A DNA stretch of 64,000 bases, taken from contig NZ_JAXHDD010000001.1 in assembly GCF_037072025.1 (NCBI RefSeq), positions 1-64,000 on the forward strand, given 5' to 3'. This DNA is from Pseudogracilibacillus sp037072025 (lineage in GTDB: Bacteria; Bacillota; Bacilli; Bacillales; Amphibacillaceae). This document shows positions 53,381 through 62,889 of this stretch, piece by piece. Position numbers and translations under genes: made by a program. The notes below the pieces were generated by a model. The model saw only the letters and a list, made by a program, of their open reading frames with translations, was not told the DNA's origin and made no database searches. Position 1 is the first letter of the stretch. Each line of letters opens with the position of its first letter.

Positions 53381-54859
53381 TTATAAAATAATTGCTATTA
53401 ATCCTCCTGATCCTTCATTAATAATTCTTTCTAGAGTATCTTTTAATTTATATCTAGCATTTTCAGGCATTAAAGATATTTTTGCTTGTATACCTTCTCT
53501 CACAATAGAACTAAGTGAGCGTCCGAAAATATCTGAGTTCCAAATCGATAGGGGATCTTCTTCAAAATCTTGCATTAAATATTTGACGAGTTCTTCACTT
53601 TGCTTTTCTGTTCCAATAATTGGTGCAAATTCAGATTCCACTTCCACTTTAATCATATGGATGGACGGTGCTACTGCTTTAAGTCTAACTCCAAAGCGAG
53701 ATCCTTGCTTAATAATTTCTGGTTCATCGAGCTCCATATCTTGTACAGAAGGAGCTGCAATACCATAACCGGTTTGCTTAACCATTTGCAATGCACCGGC
53801 AATTTGGTCATATTCTCGCTTAGCGTGTGTAAAATCCTGCATTAATGCAAGTAAATGATCTTTTCCTCGAATTTCTTCTCCAACAATTTCTTTTAAAATA
53901 TTTTCATATAGATTTTGTGGTGCAAATAAATCTATTTCTGCAATCCCTTCCCCCATTTCCATACCCGAAATCTCCGCATGGTCAATATATTCGTATTCAG
54001 AAAATTCATTAACGATACTGTTTACATCTCTTAATCGTTTAATATTTCTAACTGTCGTTTGAATTGCTTCTTCATAATTGCGTTTTAACCAATGATTATC
54101 ATGTAAAACCATTACCCAGCTTGGTAAATTGACGTTTACTTCGAGTACTGGAAATTCAAATAAAGATTCTCTTAATACATTAAATACATCATGTTCATTC
54201 ATTGTTTCAATACTCATACATAATACCGGCACATCATGTTCTTCCGTCAATTTCTGGCGTAACAATTCGGTATCTTTATCTGTAGGACGGGCAGAATTAA
54301 CGATCATTATAAACGGTTTGCCAACTTCCTTTAATTCATGTATTACTTTTGTTTCTGCATCAACATAATCAGCTCTAGGTATATCCCCAATGGTTCCATC
54401 TGTTGTAATTACAATACCGATAGTTGAATGCTCCTGAATTACTTTTCTCGTTCCAATTTCTGCAGCATCATGAAATGGAATAGGATCCTCATACCATGGG
54501 GTATTAATCATCCTGGGACCATCTTCATCCTCAAATCCTTTCGCTCCGTCAACTGCGTATCCAACACAATCAACAAGGCGAACATTCACATCTAATCCAT
54601 CTTCAATATTGATTGATACTGCTTGGTTTGGAATAAATTTTGGTTCTGTTGTCATAATCGTCCTGCCAGCAGCACTTTGAGGCAATTCATCATGTGCACG
54701 GATCCGATCATTTTCCTCTGTGATATTTGGCAAAACAACTAATTCCATAAAACGTTTAATAAAAGTTGATTTACCTGTTCTAACAGCTCCAACTATTCCT
54801 AAATAAACATCCCCGTTCGTTCGTTTAGAAATATCTTTAAAAATATCAATCTTATCCAA
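53381..54859 (-). CDS. spoIVA: Spore coat morphogenetic ATPase SpoIVA
   Basis: A 492-residue cytoskeletal ATPase that coats the forespore and is base layer of the spore coat. The Walker A motif is GAVRTGKSTFIKR; the protein ends in the conserved IINEGSGGLIAIIL. The start is TTG at 54859, with GAGGAGGG 6 nt upstream, giving DKIDIFKDI as in relatives. An ATG at 54886 lies upstream of the ribosome binding site. A terminator after yphF means spoIVA has its own promoter, presumably sigma-E dependent. Confidence 0.96.
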   Translation of the reverse strand: MDKIDIFKDISKRTNGDVYLGIVGAVRTGKSTFIKRFMELVVLPNITEENDRIRAHDELPQSAAGRTIMTTEPKFIPNQAVSINIEDGLDVNVRLVDCVGYAVDGAKGFEDEDGPRMINTPWYEDPIPFHDAAEIGTRKVIQEHSTIGIVITTDGTIGDIPRADYVDAETKVIHELKEVGKPFIMIVNSARPTDKDTELLRQKLTEEHDVPVLCMSIETMNEHDVFNVLRESLFEFPVLEVNVNLPSWVMVLHDNHWLKRNYEEAIQTTVRNIKRLRDVNSIVNEFSEYEYIDHAEISGMEMGEGIAEIDLFAPQNLYENILKEIVGEEIRGKDHLLALMQDFTHAKREYDQIAGALQMVKQTGYGIAAPSVQDMELDEPEIIKQGSRFGVRLKAVAPSIHMIKVEVESEFAPIIGTEKQSEELVKYLMQDFEEDPLSIWNSDIFGRSLSSIVREGIQAKISLMPENARYKLKDTLERIINEGSGGLIAIIL

Positions 54860-54987
54860 GTGGTTCCCTCCTCTTCCAAATAGCAAACAAAATTTTCCCC
54901 ATAAGTCCGATACTAATATAAGTCTATGATGTTGTCCGATTAAAATATGACTTGAAATATGATAAACATTATGTATTTAATCCATAG

Positions 54988-55022
54988 AAAAACCCCTTGT
55001 AACACCATATGCGACAAGGGGG
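54988..55022 (-). terminator. Terminator after yphF
   Basis: CCCCTTGT and ACAAGGGG arms, a 13-nt loop, then TTTTT on the minus strand. Confidence 0.88.
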
Positions 55023-55034
55023 AAATTAGACTAA

Positions 55035-55757
55035 TTATTTATTTAAAAAAACCGGTTCATTATTTTCTACCGTATACGGTAAAGAATATGCTGGAACGAA
55101 TGGATAATGATCTGTAAGTATAGACCTGATATCGTCTCCTGTTTGATAGGTATGATCAAATTCTTCCAAGGCTTGTTTAAGATCAATACGATAGTCAATA
55201 TATATTTTACCATCTGTATCTATAAGGAGTGGTAAGTTTTCATTTGAATAAGGACTAATAACGTGTGGTTCTGATTTATACCCTAATTTTTTATAATTTA
55301 ACTTATAAAGATCTGGAGCAATTTGTTCACCGAAAGGGGGATAAATGTTTTTAGAACGGTAAATATCTAGTTTAACATTTATTGCCCTGATTTCTTCTGT
55401 CAATCTTAAATCGATTAGTTTTACCCTTGGATCATCCTCTGGTGTCACAATTATGTATTGATATACTCCACCATTTTCGTAAGCAGTACCAGGTATTTCT
55501 GATAACAATTGATGTTCTATTAATAGAGAAAAATCAATCAAATATTTTTCATAAATATCAACATCACTCGATTTTGTTTTTATCGGAACTAATCCGTTCG
55601 TTTCTTCTACATATTGCAAAACTGCTGTTTGAACCATGTCTAATTGTGCTTCATTTGGGATTTGATTTTTAGCTAATTCATTTTGTGGATATAAACAGCC
55701 AGTTAATAAACCAACTATTAATAGACCGATAAATACGATGTATGCTTTATTTTTCAC
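55035..55757 (-). CDS. yphF: YphF-like lipoprotein
   Basis: A 240-residue exported lipoprotein: signal peptide (YIVFIGLLIVGLLTGC) with lipobox LTGC, Cys21. The remainder is a soluble domain of unknown function (VPIKTKSSDVDIYEKY, EPVFLNK end). It lies between yphE and spoIVA as yphF does in B. subtilis. Confidence 0.85.
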   Translation of the reverse strand: MKNKAYIVFIGLLIVGLLTGCLYPQNELAKNQIPNEAQLDMVQTAVLQYVEETNGLVPIKTKSSDVDIYEKYLIDFSLLIEHQLLSEIPGTAYENGGVYQYIIVTPEDDPRVKLIDLRLTEEIRAINVKLDIYRSKNIYPPFGEQIAPDLYKLNYKKLGYKSEPHVISPYSNENLPLLIDTDGKIYIDYRIDLKQALEEFDHTYQTGDDIRSILTDHYPFVPAYSLPYTVENNEPVFLNK

Positions 55758-55769
55758 ATTGATGCCCCC

Positions 55770-55967
55770 TTAACCAGTTGGTCCGCTTATAACAATAAAT
55801 AAAACAATTAATCCACCCGTAATAAAACAAATATAAGCTAGAATAGAAATAATTATACTAAAAATTCCTTGCAATTTCCTTCTACTTAATTGGATAAGAG
55901 CAATTGCCAAAATAAGGAGTCCAATCCCTACGAAAGAAATGATTTCTTTTATTTCTGCTGCACTCAT
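55770..55967 (-). CDS. yphE: YphE-like small membrane protein (DUF2768)
   Basis: A 65-residue protein with two hydrophobic helices (about 8-27 and 33-57) and the DUF2768 start SAAEIKEIISFVGIGLL. Unknown function. It lies 12 nt before yphF, so the two are probably co-transcribed. Confidence 0.82.
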   Translation of the reverse strand: MSAAEIKEIISFVGIGLLILAIALIQLSRRKLQGIFSIIISILAYICFITGGLIVLFIVISGPTG

Positions 55968-56324
55968 TTTTTCACTCCTACACCTGTCCGATATCTAAAA
56001 GTTATTATTTCCTCATCCATTATATCAAATCAATCAAAAAACTAAACTCTTACGTTGCGTTTACGATAGATACGAGTTGTGGAAAGCACTAAGCGACAAG
56101 CGATTCACAGATTAAGAGAGTACGTTCTAGAATTGAATTTTATTTGGTCAGCTTTTGTAGCGATCTCCGGCTCCTGCAATTATTCATCGTAATTAATACT
56201 GTATTCTGTTCCTCTTTAGCCTTAATCTATCAATAAATTAGTGTTTTACAGTACCCATATAATTTCCTTTTCGATGAAATATTGGATGTATTTAAAAATG
56301 CCCCCATTATCCATGTTAAAAAAT
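55968..56324. other. Gene-free spacer
   Basis: No coding frame, RNA gene or clear repeat. The yphE-yphF promoter should be in the right-hand part of it. Mild GC rise at 56070-56200 without recognisable content. Confidence 0.4.
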
Positions 56325-56363
56325 AAAAAACTGGAATGACTCACAATAAGCCATTCCAGACTG
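56325..56363 (-). terminator. Terminator after spoVIF
   Basis: CTGGAATG and CATTCCAG arms, loop of about 13 nt, then TTTTTT on the minus strand. It lies 100 nt past the spoVIF stop. Confidence 0.85.
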
Positions 56364-56463
56364 ACTAAACAATACCCAGCATCTCTATTTGAGTTTACTG
56401 TTGCGTTTTATAATATGCATACGTTTTTTAAATTGTATCTTCTCTAGCCCATCTTAAACGATT

Positions 56464-56721
56464 TTAATCAAAATATCGTCGCAATGATTCCATTGATGAC
56501 GGAATTTCATTGTTGATTATGGAACGTACAATCTGATTTTCTTTATCTTTGGAAATTGGTCGATTTGCTAGATTTGATAAACGACGAACAAGATACCTAA
56601 TCGTCTTTTCGTCCGATAAGTCATCATATTGAATAGCATGTGCAATATTATATATTTCATCGATAGAAATATTTGATCTGTCTTCAATTTCTTCCATTAT
56701 TTTTTTTGCATTTTGATCCAA
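56464..56721 (-). CDS. spoVIF: Stage VI sporulation protein F (SpoVIF/YjcC-like)
   Basis: An 85-residue protein matching the family pattern (DRSNISIDEIYNIAHAIQ, IRYLVRRLSNLANRPIS, a late SLRRYF). SpoVIF helps late coat assembly and spore resistance. I take TTG at 56721 because GGGAGGGG lies 8 nt upstream and the length then fits the family; an ORF reaching 56748 would run through that site. In B. subtilis this gene lies elsewhere (yjcC); its place after gpsA is a local difference. Confidence 0.82.
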   Translation of the reverse strand: MDQNAKKIMEEIEDRSNISIDEIYNIAHAIQYDDLSDEKTIRYLVRRLSNLANRPISKDKENQIVRSIINNEIPSSMESLRRYFD

Positions 56722-56791
56722 GATACATTCCCCTCCCTGCGTTCTCAAAAGTAGTATATGCAGGGAAAGTTTAATATGTTTATGTTATTTA

Positions 56792-57817
56792 TCACGAATC
56801 ATTTACGGATGAAAAATCGTCCATTTCTTGTTTTTTATCCCGATTCATCAGTTGTTCAACTACAATTTTAGGTTTTTTATCATTAAATAAAATATCATAA
56901 ATACCATTCGTAATCGGCATATCTACATTCAAACTTTTACTTAATTGATGTGCTGCTTTTGTTGTTCTAACCCCTTCCACAACCATATTCATTTTACTTA
57001 ATACTTCGTCTAACGAGTTACCTTTCCCTAATAAATTACCTGCTCGCCAATTTCTACTGTGAACGCTTGTAGAGGTTACAATTAAATCCCCAACACCACA
57101 CAAACCAAGAAACGTTAATGGTTTTGCACCCATTGCTGTTCCAAGTCTTGTAATTTCCGTTAACCCTCTAGTTATTAATGCTGCTTTAGCATTATCTCCA
57201 AAACCGAGACCATCCGATATCCCAGCCCCTAATGCAATAATATTTTTTAATGCACCTCCAAGTTCAACCCCAATGACATCCGAGCTCGTATAAACGCGAA
57301 AAGCTTCATTTATAAATAGGTTTTGAACAAATTTAGCTTTATTTTCATTTTTAGCGGCAACTGTTACAGTAGTAGGGTGACGTAGAGCAACTTCTTCTGC
57401 ATGGCTTGGACCAGATAATACGACAATATCGTCCGTTTGATATGTTGGGATTTCTTCACCAATTATTTCTGAGACTCTTTTAAACGTTTCAGGTTCTATT
57501 CCTTTGGCAGCATGAACGATTGTGACATCTTCTGGCAAATCATCTCGAACTAATCTGCAAACGTCACGAATTGCACTTGAAGGAACGACAAAACAAATTG
57601 CCTCAACCTCATTTATTGCGTCTTTAAGTTCTTGATAAGCTGTGATTTTCTTTGGTAAACTAACGTCCAGGTATCGATTATTTGTGTGGGAAATATTGAT
57701 TTCATCAACCTGTTCTTTTCGATGAGACCATAACCTGACATCGTAACCTTTATCCGCCAAGACGATAGCTAAGGCAGTTCCCCAACTGCCTGCACCTAAT
57801 ACTGCAACTTTTCTCAT
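56792..57817 (-). CDS. gpsA: NAD(P)-dependent glycerol-3-phosphate dehydrogenase
   Basis: A 341-residue enzyme that makes sn-glycerol 3-phosphate for phospholipids. The Rossmann start VLGAGSWGTALAIVLA, GPSHAEEVALRHPT, catalytic Lys in VELGGALKNIIAL and the FLGLCGVGDLIVT motif are intact. It follows der by 12 nt. Confidence 0.97.
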   Translation of the reverse strand: MRKVAVLGAGSWGTALAIVLADKGYDVRLWSHRKEQVDEINISHTNNRYLDVSLPKKITAYQELKDAINEVEAICFVVPSSAIRDVCRLVRDDLPEDVTIVHAAKGIEPETFKRVSEIIGEEIPTYQTDDIVVLSGPSHAEEVALRHPTTVTVAAKNENKAKFVQNLFINEAFRVYTSSDVIGVELGGALKNIIALGAGISDGLGFGDNAKAALITRGLTEITRLGTAMGAKPLTFLGLCGVGDLIVTSTSVHSRNWRAGNLLGKGNSLDEVLSKMNMVVEGVRTTKAAHQLSKSLNVDMPITNGIYDILFNDKKPKIVVEQLMNRDKKQEMDDFSSVNDS

Positions 57818-57829
57818 ACCAATTCTCCT

Positions 57830-59140
57830 TTAACTTCTTTTTCTAGCAATAATTTTTATAGGTGTACCCGTATAACCAAAAGATTCTCTAATTCTATTTT
57901 CAATAAAACGTTTAAAAGAAAAATGCATTATTTCAGGGTCATTAACAAACACAACAAAAGTTGGTGGTTTCACAGCAACTTGTGTAGTATATAGTACTTT
58001 TAGTCGTTTCCCCTTTACTGTAGGTGTTGGATTTACAGCAAGTGCATCCATAATAACGTCATTTAATACATTTGTTGGGATTCGCTTCGAGTGACTCTCG
58101 CTGACAAGTTTAATAATTGGTATTAATCTTTGAAGGCGTCTTTTCGTTTTTGCAGATAAAAAGACGATAGGTGCATAGTCCAAAAATGGAAACTCATTTC
58201 TTATATCTTCTTCAAATTGTTTCATCACTTTTTCCCCTGGGTCAACTGTATCCCATTTATTTACTACGATTACAATCGCTCTTCCTGCATCATGAGCATA
58301 TCCTGCAATAGTTTTATCTTGTTCACGAATTCCTGTTTCTGCATCAATAACAACGAGTACTACATCTGAGCGATCAATCGCCTTTAAAGCCCGAAGAACA
58401 CTATATTTCTCTGTTGATTCGTATACTTTACCTCGTTTTCTAATTCCAGCTGTATCGATAATAACAAAATCTTGATTATCTTTATGTATGAATGTATCGA
58501 CAGCGTCTCTTGTTGTTCCTTCAATGTCACTCACAATAACTCGTTCTTCGTTCAGTATCGCATTTACTAAAGAGGATTTACCAACATTTGGACGTCCAAT
58601 AACACTAAAGTAAATTGCTTCGTCATCTGCTTTTTCATCATCCATCTTAGGGAAATGCCGAATTACTTCATCTAATAAGTCCCCTAAACCTAACCCATGA
58701 GTTCCTGAAATTGGGTAAGGATCTCCAAATCCAAGTGCATAAAATTCATAAATTCGATCGCGCATTTCCGGATTATCTATTTTATTTACAGCCAATATAG
58801 TAGGTTTCTTTGATCTATATAGTAATTTTGCTACTTCTTCATCAGCAGCTGTTACACCGTCTCTACCATTAACTAAAAAGATAATAACGTCAGCTTCTTC
58901 AATTGCAATCTCAGCTTGATGTCTAATTTTTGATAACAGAGGTTCATCTGTTATTTCAATTCCACCAGTATCAATAATATTAAAATGCGTAGACAACCAT
59001 TCAACTTCTGCATAGATGCGATCGCGTGTCACACCGGGTATATCTTCTACGATGGAAACCCTTTCTCCAATTAGACGGTTAAATATTGTTGATTTTCCTA
59101 CATTAGGTCTTCCCACGATTGCTACTGTAGCTTTTTTCAT
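57830..59140 (-). CDS. der: Ribosome-assembly GTPase Der
   Basis: A 436-residue essential GTPase for 50S assembly with two tandem G domains, each with its own GRPNVGKS P-loop (about residues 9-16 and 180-187), NKID/NKWD motifs and a C-terminal KH-like domain (about 350-436). It precedes gpsA. Confidence 0.97.
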   Translation of the reverse strand: MKKATVAIVGRPNVGKSTIFNRLIGERVSIVEDIPGVTRDRIYAEVEWLSTHFNIIDTGGIEITDEPLLSKIRHQAEIAIEEADVIIFLVNGRDGVTAADEEVAKLLYRSKKPTILAVNKIDNPEMRDRIYEFYALGFGDPYPISGTHGLGLGDLLDEVIRHFPKMDDEKADDEAIYFSVIGRPNVGKSSLVNAILNEERVIVSDIEGTTRDAVDTFIHKDNQDFVIIDTAGIRKRGKVYESTEKYSVLRALKAIDRSDVVLVVIDAETGIREQDKTIAGYAHDAGRAIVIVVNKWDTVDPGEKVMKQFEEDIRNEFPFLDYAPIVFLSAKTKRRLQRLIPIIKLVSESHSKRIPTNVLNDVIMDALAVNPTPTVKGKRLKVLYTTQVAVKPPTFVVFVNDPEIMHFSFKRFIENRIRESFGYTGTPIKIIARKRS

Positions 59141-59224
59141 GAAAGGACATCCCTTCCTAAATTAATTGAAATCTTCATTCATTTTATCAAAGTCGTTAAG
59201 TTATCACAATTTAGTTCTATCTAC

Positions 59225-59809
59225 TTATACTATGTTTCTCCGAAATTTATTTAAAATCATAAATAAACATGTCTGAAAAAATTGTATGATGATAAGCAAC
59301 AGTATTGTAATACTTATATGAATAAAAAATACTTGTTCTCCAATAATATTATTTAATCGATAACTGATTACAATCATTTCGTAAATCAGTTGACCGAATG
59401 ATATTCCTACCAGCGCCGCAGTTATCTGTTCATAGTGTTTTTGTAAAAGAAACGAAATGACAACTACACTAAGGATCGGTATCATAAAGTAGGAAGGCAT
59501 AAAAAACCAGATTGGTGTTATTTTTTTCCACATGAGTAGAGAAACATATCCTATCATAATTGGAAATGTTGCGATCATTTTATAAATAGAAAAAACATCG
59601 GTTACATAAAAAATGATTACACTTAATAAAAAGCATAAAAAAGCTATAGAAACAGAAACACCATTGATGTTTAAAAACATATTTGTAGTGATAATTGTTA
59701 TTAATATCCAAAACAAAAATAATGTGCGTTTCCTTCCAGTCTCCATAAAAAAATAAACGATAATAAAAAATACCCACATAAGCCAATAAAAAAGAAATTC
59801 TTCATTCAT
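59225..59809 (-). CDS. yphA: YphA-like membrane protein
   Basis: A 194-residue protein with about six hydrophobic helices and few charged residues. Length, topology and position next to der match B. subtilis YphA, which has no assigned role. No motif to suggest activity. Confidence 0.72.
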   Translation of the reverse strand: MNEEFLFYWLMWVFFIIVYFFMETGRKRTLFLFWILITIITTNMFLNINGVSVSIAFLCFLLSVIIFYVTDVFSIYKMIATFPIMIGYVSLLMWKKITPIWFFMPSYFMIPILSVVVISFLLQKHYEQITAALVGISFGQLIYEMIVISYRLNNIIGEQVFFIHISITILLLIIIQFFQTCLFMILNKFRRNIV

Positions 59810-59928
59810 TTACATCACCTTCTATCATAACAGTATGTATGAATTAAATAAGCTTTATACTTTTAATAGAAAGTGATTGAATATACATCTCCAAGGTAAA
59901 CAGGGACAAAAGAGTTTTGGTCATAGAG

Positions 59929-59983
59929 AAATCCGAACTATGATCCAAACTTCTTCAATTAAAGTTTGGGATAGTTCGGATTT
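59929..59983. repeat. Long inverted repeat (22-bp arms)
   Basis: Arms AAATCCGAACTAT/ATAGTTCGGATTT and CCAAACTT/AAGTTTGG surround CTTCAATT, with one or two unpaired bases. It has no T tract and no gene directly before it. A degenerate form is at about 31812-31868, also just left of a composite element, and a fragment (AAGTTCGGATTTA) at 21843. It may be part of the mobile element family. Confidence 0.75.
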
Positions 59984-59994
59984 ACGATTGGTTG

Positions 59995-60560
59995 TTATCC
60001 ATAAGCTGTTGAGTAAAGTTCGAATAGCAACTAGTCCTACCGCTACGGAAATACACTGCGCTTTCCGCAGGCGGCTGATGTGCCTTCCTTGTGCTATGCG
60101 ACTTTAGTTGTCTCACCTAGGTCTTTCCTCCTGCAGGAGTCTCCGTGTATTTCCTTCGCTGGGCGTGCTTGGTAAACAGCTCTGCACAATTTGTTACTAC
60201 TATCTTAATGGTTGATTGGAGTCGGAGGGCAGTCGACTCCTGGTCGGCAAAAAGCGGTCACGTCCTGGGACTGTAGCTACGCTTTCGTCCCACCGTAAAG
60301 ATTTGTGACCAACGCCGACACTTGCACGTCCTGTGCGTCGTGGGAAAAGCAACATGGGAACGCAGACTAAGAACGTCACGGTCTCATGTCTTCGTCTGCA
60401 CTTGTACATCCTGTACGTCGGACGACTCAGAAGCAGTGGTTTTCTGCTTCAGAGGCAGACCACCGTGCCTAAGGATGCGCGAACTGCCCAGAGTCGGAAA
60501 TCAACGAAGCTGTTACTAGTTTTACATTACTGCACAGTATCCTTCAACTTCAGATTAGAT
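59995..60560. mobile_element. Composite GC-rich repeat element, second copy
   Basis: It starts ATCCATAAGCTGTTGAGTAA, continues TACCGCTACGGAAATACA, CGCTTTCCGCAGGC, CTCACCTAGG and GGAGTCTCCGTGTATTTCC, and ends ACTGCACAGTATCCTTCAA. The left 170 bp are shared with the element at 31810 (partly inverted there). The right 350 bp (60180-60530) are a different GC-rich insert. No gene content recognised in 59810-60649. Confidence 0.7.
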
Positions 60561-60649
60561 TCATATCATTGAAATAGTAACGTTCTATGCTTACTATCTT
60601 CATTAGAATTACTTGTTTAGTTATGTCCTAATCTCTATGTTAGTTCATT

Positions 60650-61774
60650 TTATTGTTTATATTTATCTAATTTATCGCCAATCATATCTCCAAGTTGAAA
60701 ACTTGACGAGTCTTCTTCGCGTTCGTATTGTTCAATTTCACCTTGTTCTTTATCTTGTTCGACTTCTTTAATACTTAAAGAAATTCGCTGTTCATTTTCA
60801 TCAACACCTAATACTTTTGCAACTATTTTCTGCCCAACTTCTAAAACCTCATCTGGAGTTCCGATATGGCGGTTAGCGATTTGTGAAATATGCACAAGAC
60901 CTTCTACACCGTCTTCGATCTCAACAAAGGCACCGAAATTAACAATACGTTTAACAACACCTTCAACCTTATCACCAGGATTGATACGATTTTCAATTCC
61001 TGACCATGGACCTGGTAATGTGTTTTTATACGATAATGAAATTCGTTCATTTTCTAAATCCACGGATAAAACTTCGACGTTAATTTTATCGCCTTCTGAT
61101 AAGACATCCGATACTTGATCGACATGTGTATGAGCAAGTTCAGAAATATGTACGAGGCCATCAACTCCACCAATATCTACAAATGCACCAAAATTAGTTA
61201 TTCGTTGTACAGTTCCTTCAACTATTTGCCCTGCTTCCAATGACTCTAAAAGTTCAGCTTTCTTCTTCTCTTTTTCTTCCTCTACAACTGCACGATGAGA
61301 CAGAATAATTCTATTTTGTTCTTTATTTAAATCAACAATTTTCACTTGCAATTTTTTGTTCTTATAATCTGAAAAATCTTCTACAAAATATGCTTCCACA
61401 AGAGAGGCTGGTATGAAACCCCTTAGACCAACATCGACCACTAGCCCGCCTTTTACAATTTCCTTTACTTCCGTCTCAAATATTTCATTTTGATCAAATT
61501 TTTTCTGTAGGTCTTCCCAAGCTTTTTCTGCATCTACCATTTTTTTCGATAAAACAACTTCTTCATCATCCATTTTCTTTACTTGTAATGTTAGTTCGTC
61601 CCCCTCTTTTACAACATCACCAGGATTTTCCACATGAAGATGGGATAACTCACTAATTGGTATAACTCCTTCTGACTTATAACCAATATCAACAAAAACT
61701 TGTTTTTCATCAACTTTTACAACAGTTCCTGTTACAATACTTCCGACTTGTAATTCATTGTTTGATTCCACCAT
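60650..61774 (-). CDS. ypfD: S1 RNA-binding domain protein, ribosomal protein S1 homologue YpfD
   Basis: A 374-residue protein with four S1 domains (about 12-85, 105-170, 190-260 and 275-345), for example GSIVTGTVVKVDEKQVFVDIG and GAFVDIGGVDGLVHISELA. It binds mRNA; Bacillus S1 is shorter than the six-domain E. coli form and its ribosomal role is debated. The ATG at 61774 has TAGGAGTGA upstream; a frame reaching 61894 adds a non-homologous N-terminus. Confidence 0.95.
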   Translation of the reverse strand: MVESNNELQVGSIVTGTVVKVDEKQVFVDIGYKSEGVIPISELSHLHVENPGDVVKEGDELTLQVKKMDDEEVVLSKKMVDAEKAWEDLQKKFDQNEIFETEVKEIVKGGLVVDVGLRGFIPASLVEAYFVEDFSDYKNKKLQVKIVDLNKEQNRIILSHRAVVEEEKEKKKAELLESLEAGQIVEGTVQRITNFGAFVDIGGVDGLVHISELAHTHVDQVSDVLSEGDKINVEVLSVDLENERISLSYKNTLPGPWSGIENRINPGDKVEGVVKRIVNFGAFVEIEDGVEGLVHISQIANRHIGTPDEVLEVGQKIVAKVLGVDENEQRISLSIKEVEQDKEQGEIEQYEREEDSSSFQLGDMIGDKLDKYKQ

Positions 61775-61922
61775 TATGTATTCACTCCTAAGCACTATTT
61801 GAAAACAACAATTTATAGAGAAACTAACATTTTCCTTTTCATATAGTATAACATGAAATCTATCTTGATAATAACTTCTTATAATATATTTCATTTGTCA
61901 AGTGAAATTATAGTAAATCACC

Positions 61923-62606
61923 TTAGCTTTTATGAAGAAAAAGATTAACTTCGTTCAAAATTTCTGCTACAACTTGATCAATCGATAACTCTGTTGTATC
62001 AATTGCAATTGCATCTTCTGCTTGAATTAATGGAGATGTTTCCCGATTCATATCTCGGTTGTCTCTTTCTTTTAGTTCTGCTTTTAATTGTTCGAGATCA
62101 GAAGCAATTCCCCTTCTTTTGTTTTCACTATATCTTCTTTTCGCTCTTTCTTCTACAGAAGCTATTAGAAATATTTTAACTTCAGCATGAGGTAAAACAT
62201 TCGTTCCTATATCTCGCCCATCCATTACAACGCTTTTATTCTCCGCAAGCTTTCTTTGTCTTTCCACCATATCCTCACGAATAAGTGGATGTTTTGCTAC
62301 AAGAGAAACAGAATTGGAAACGACCTGTGATCGAATAGCTTCTGTAACATCCTTCCCATCTAATAAGATTATTTGTTCTTTTCCGTTCTCTTTTAAAGTA
62401 ATTGTTGTCTCGTATAGTAATTCAACTAAAGAATTTTCATCTTCTAGATCAACCCCGCACTCTATCGCTTTTAACGTGAATGCACGATACATTGCACCTG
62501 TATCTATATACACAATGGATAATTTTCGAGCAATTTTTTTAGCGACAGTACTTTTTCCCGCTGCAGCTGGTCCATCAATAGCGATTCTTATCTTCTCACT
62601 CATCAT
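61923..62606 (-). CDS. cmk: Cytidylate kinase
   Basis: A 227-residue CMP/dCMP kinase. P-loop DGPAAAGKSTVAKKIA, YIDTGAMYRAFTLKA and DGRDIGTNVLPHAEVKIFL are intact. Two tandem ATGs (62606 and 62603) share the AGGGGGA ribosome binding site. It precedes ypfD as in B. subtilis. Confidence 0.97.
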   Translation of the reverse strand: MMSEKIRIAIDGPAAAGKSTVAKKIARKLSIVYIDTGAMYRAFTLKAIECGVDLEDENSLVELLYETTITLKENGKEQIILLDGKDVTEAIRSQVVSNSVSLVAKHPLIREDMVERQRKLAENKSVVMDGRDIGTNVLPHAEVKIFLIASVEERAKRRYSENKRRGIASDLEQLKAELKERDNRDMNRETSPLIQAEDAIAIDTTELSIDQVVAEILNEVNLFLHKS

Positions 62607-62645
62607 ATCGTTCCCCCTACTTCACTGAAAGTAACCTTATTGTAT

Positions 62646-62673
62646 GAAAAAACTTGGCAAAATGCCAAGTTTA
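62646..62673 (-). terminator. Terminator upstream of cmk
   Basis: AAACTTGGCA and TGCCAAGTTT around a short loop with six T residues on the minus strand. It closes the ypeB/ypfA side, so cmk must have its own promoter within about 40 nt or in the hairpin itself. Confidence 0.82.
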
Positions 62674-62889
62674 CGATTAATTTATAAAATGCCCTGTTTT
62701 CTTTTTTTCCTTTACGTATAAAAACAGTATTGAATAATTTTTTCTCGATCATTTGGTTGATCAAAGTGATATTTTATTGACATGATGCGAATATTTCCTA
62801 AACGCTGATAACGAATAAATTTATATAATTATACTTATTGTTTTCCCATTATAAAACGAAATAAACTTTTAATTTATTAACTGATTTTA

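Noticed and set aside
60200..60572. Short open frames in the GC-rich block between yphA and ypfD
   Set aside because: Frames are short, lie on both strands, are rich in Cys/Arg, lack ribosome binding sites and fall within a repeat element.
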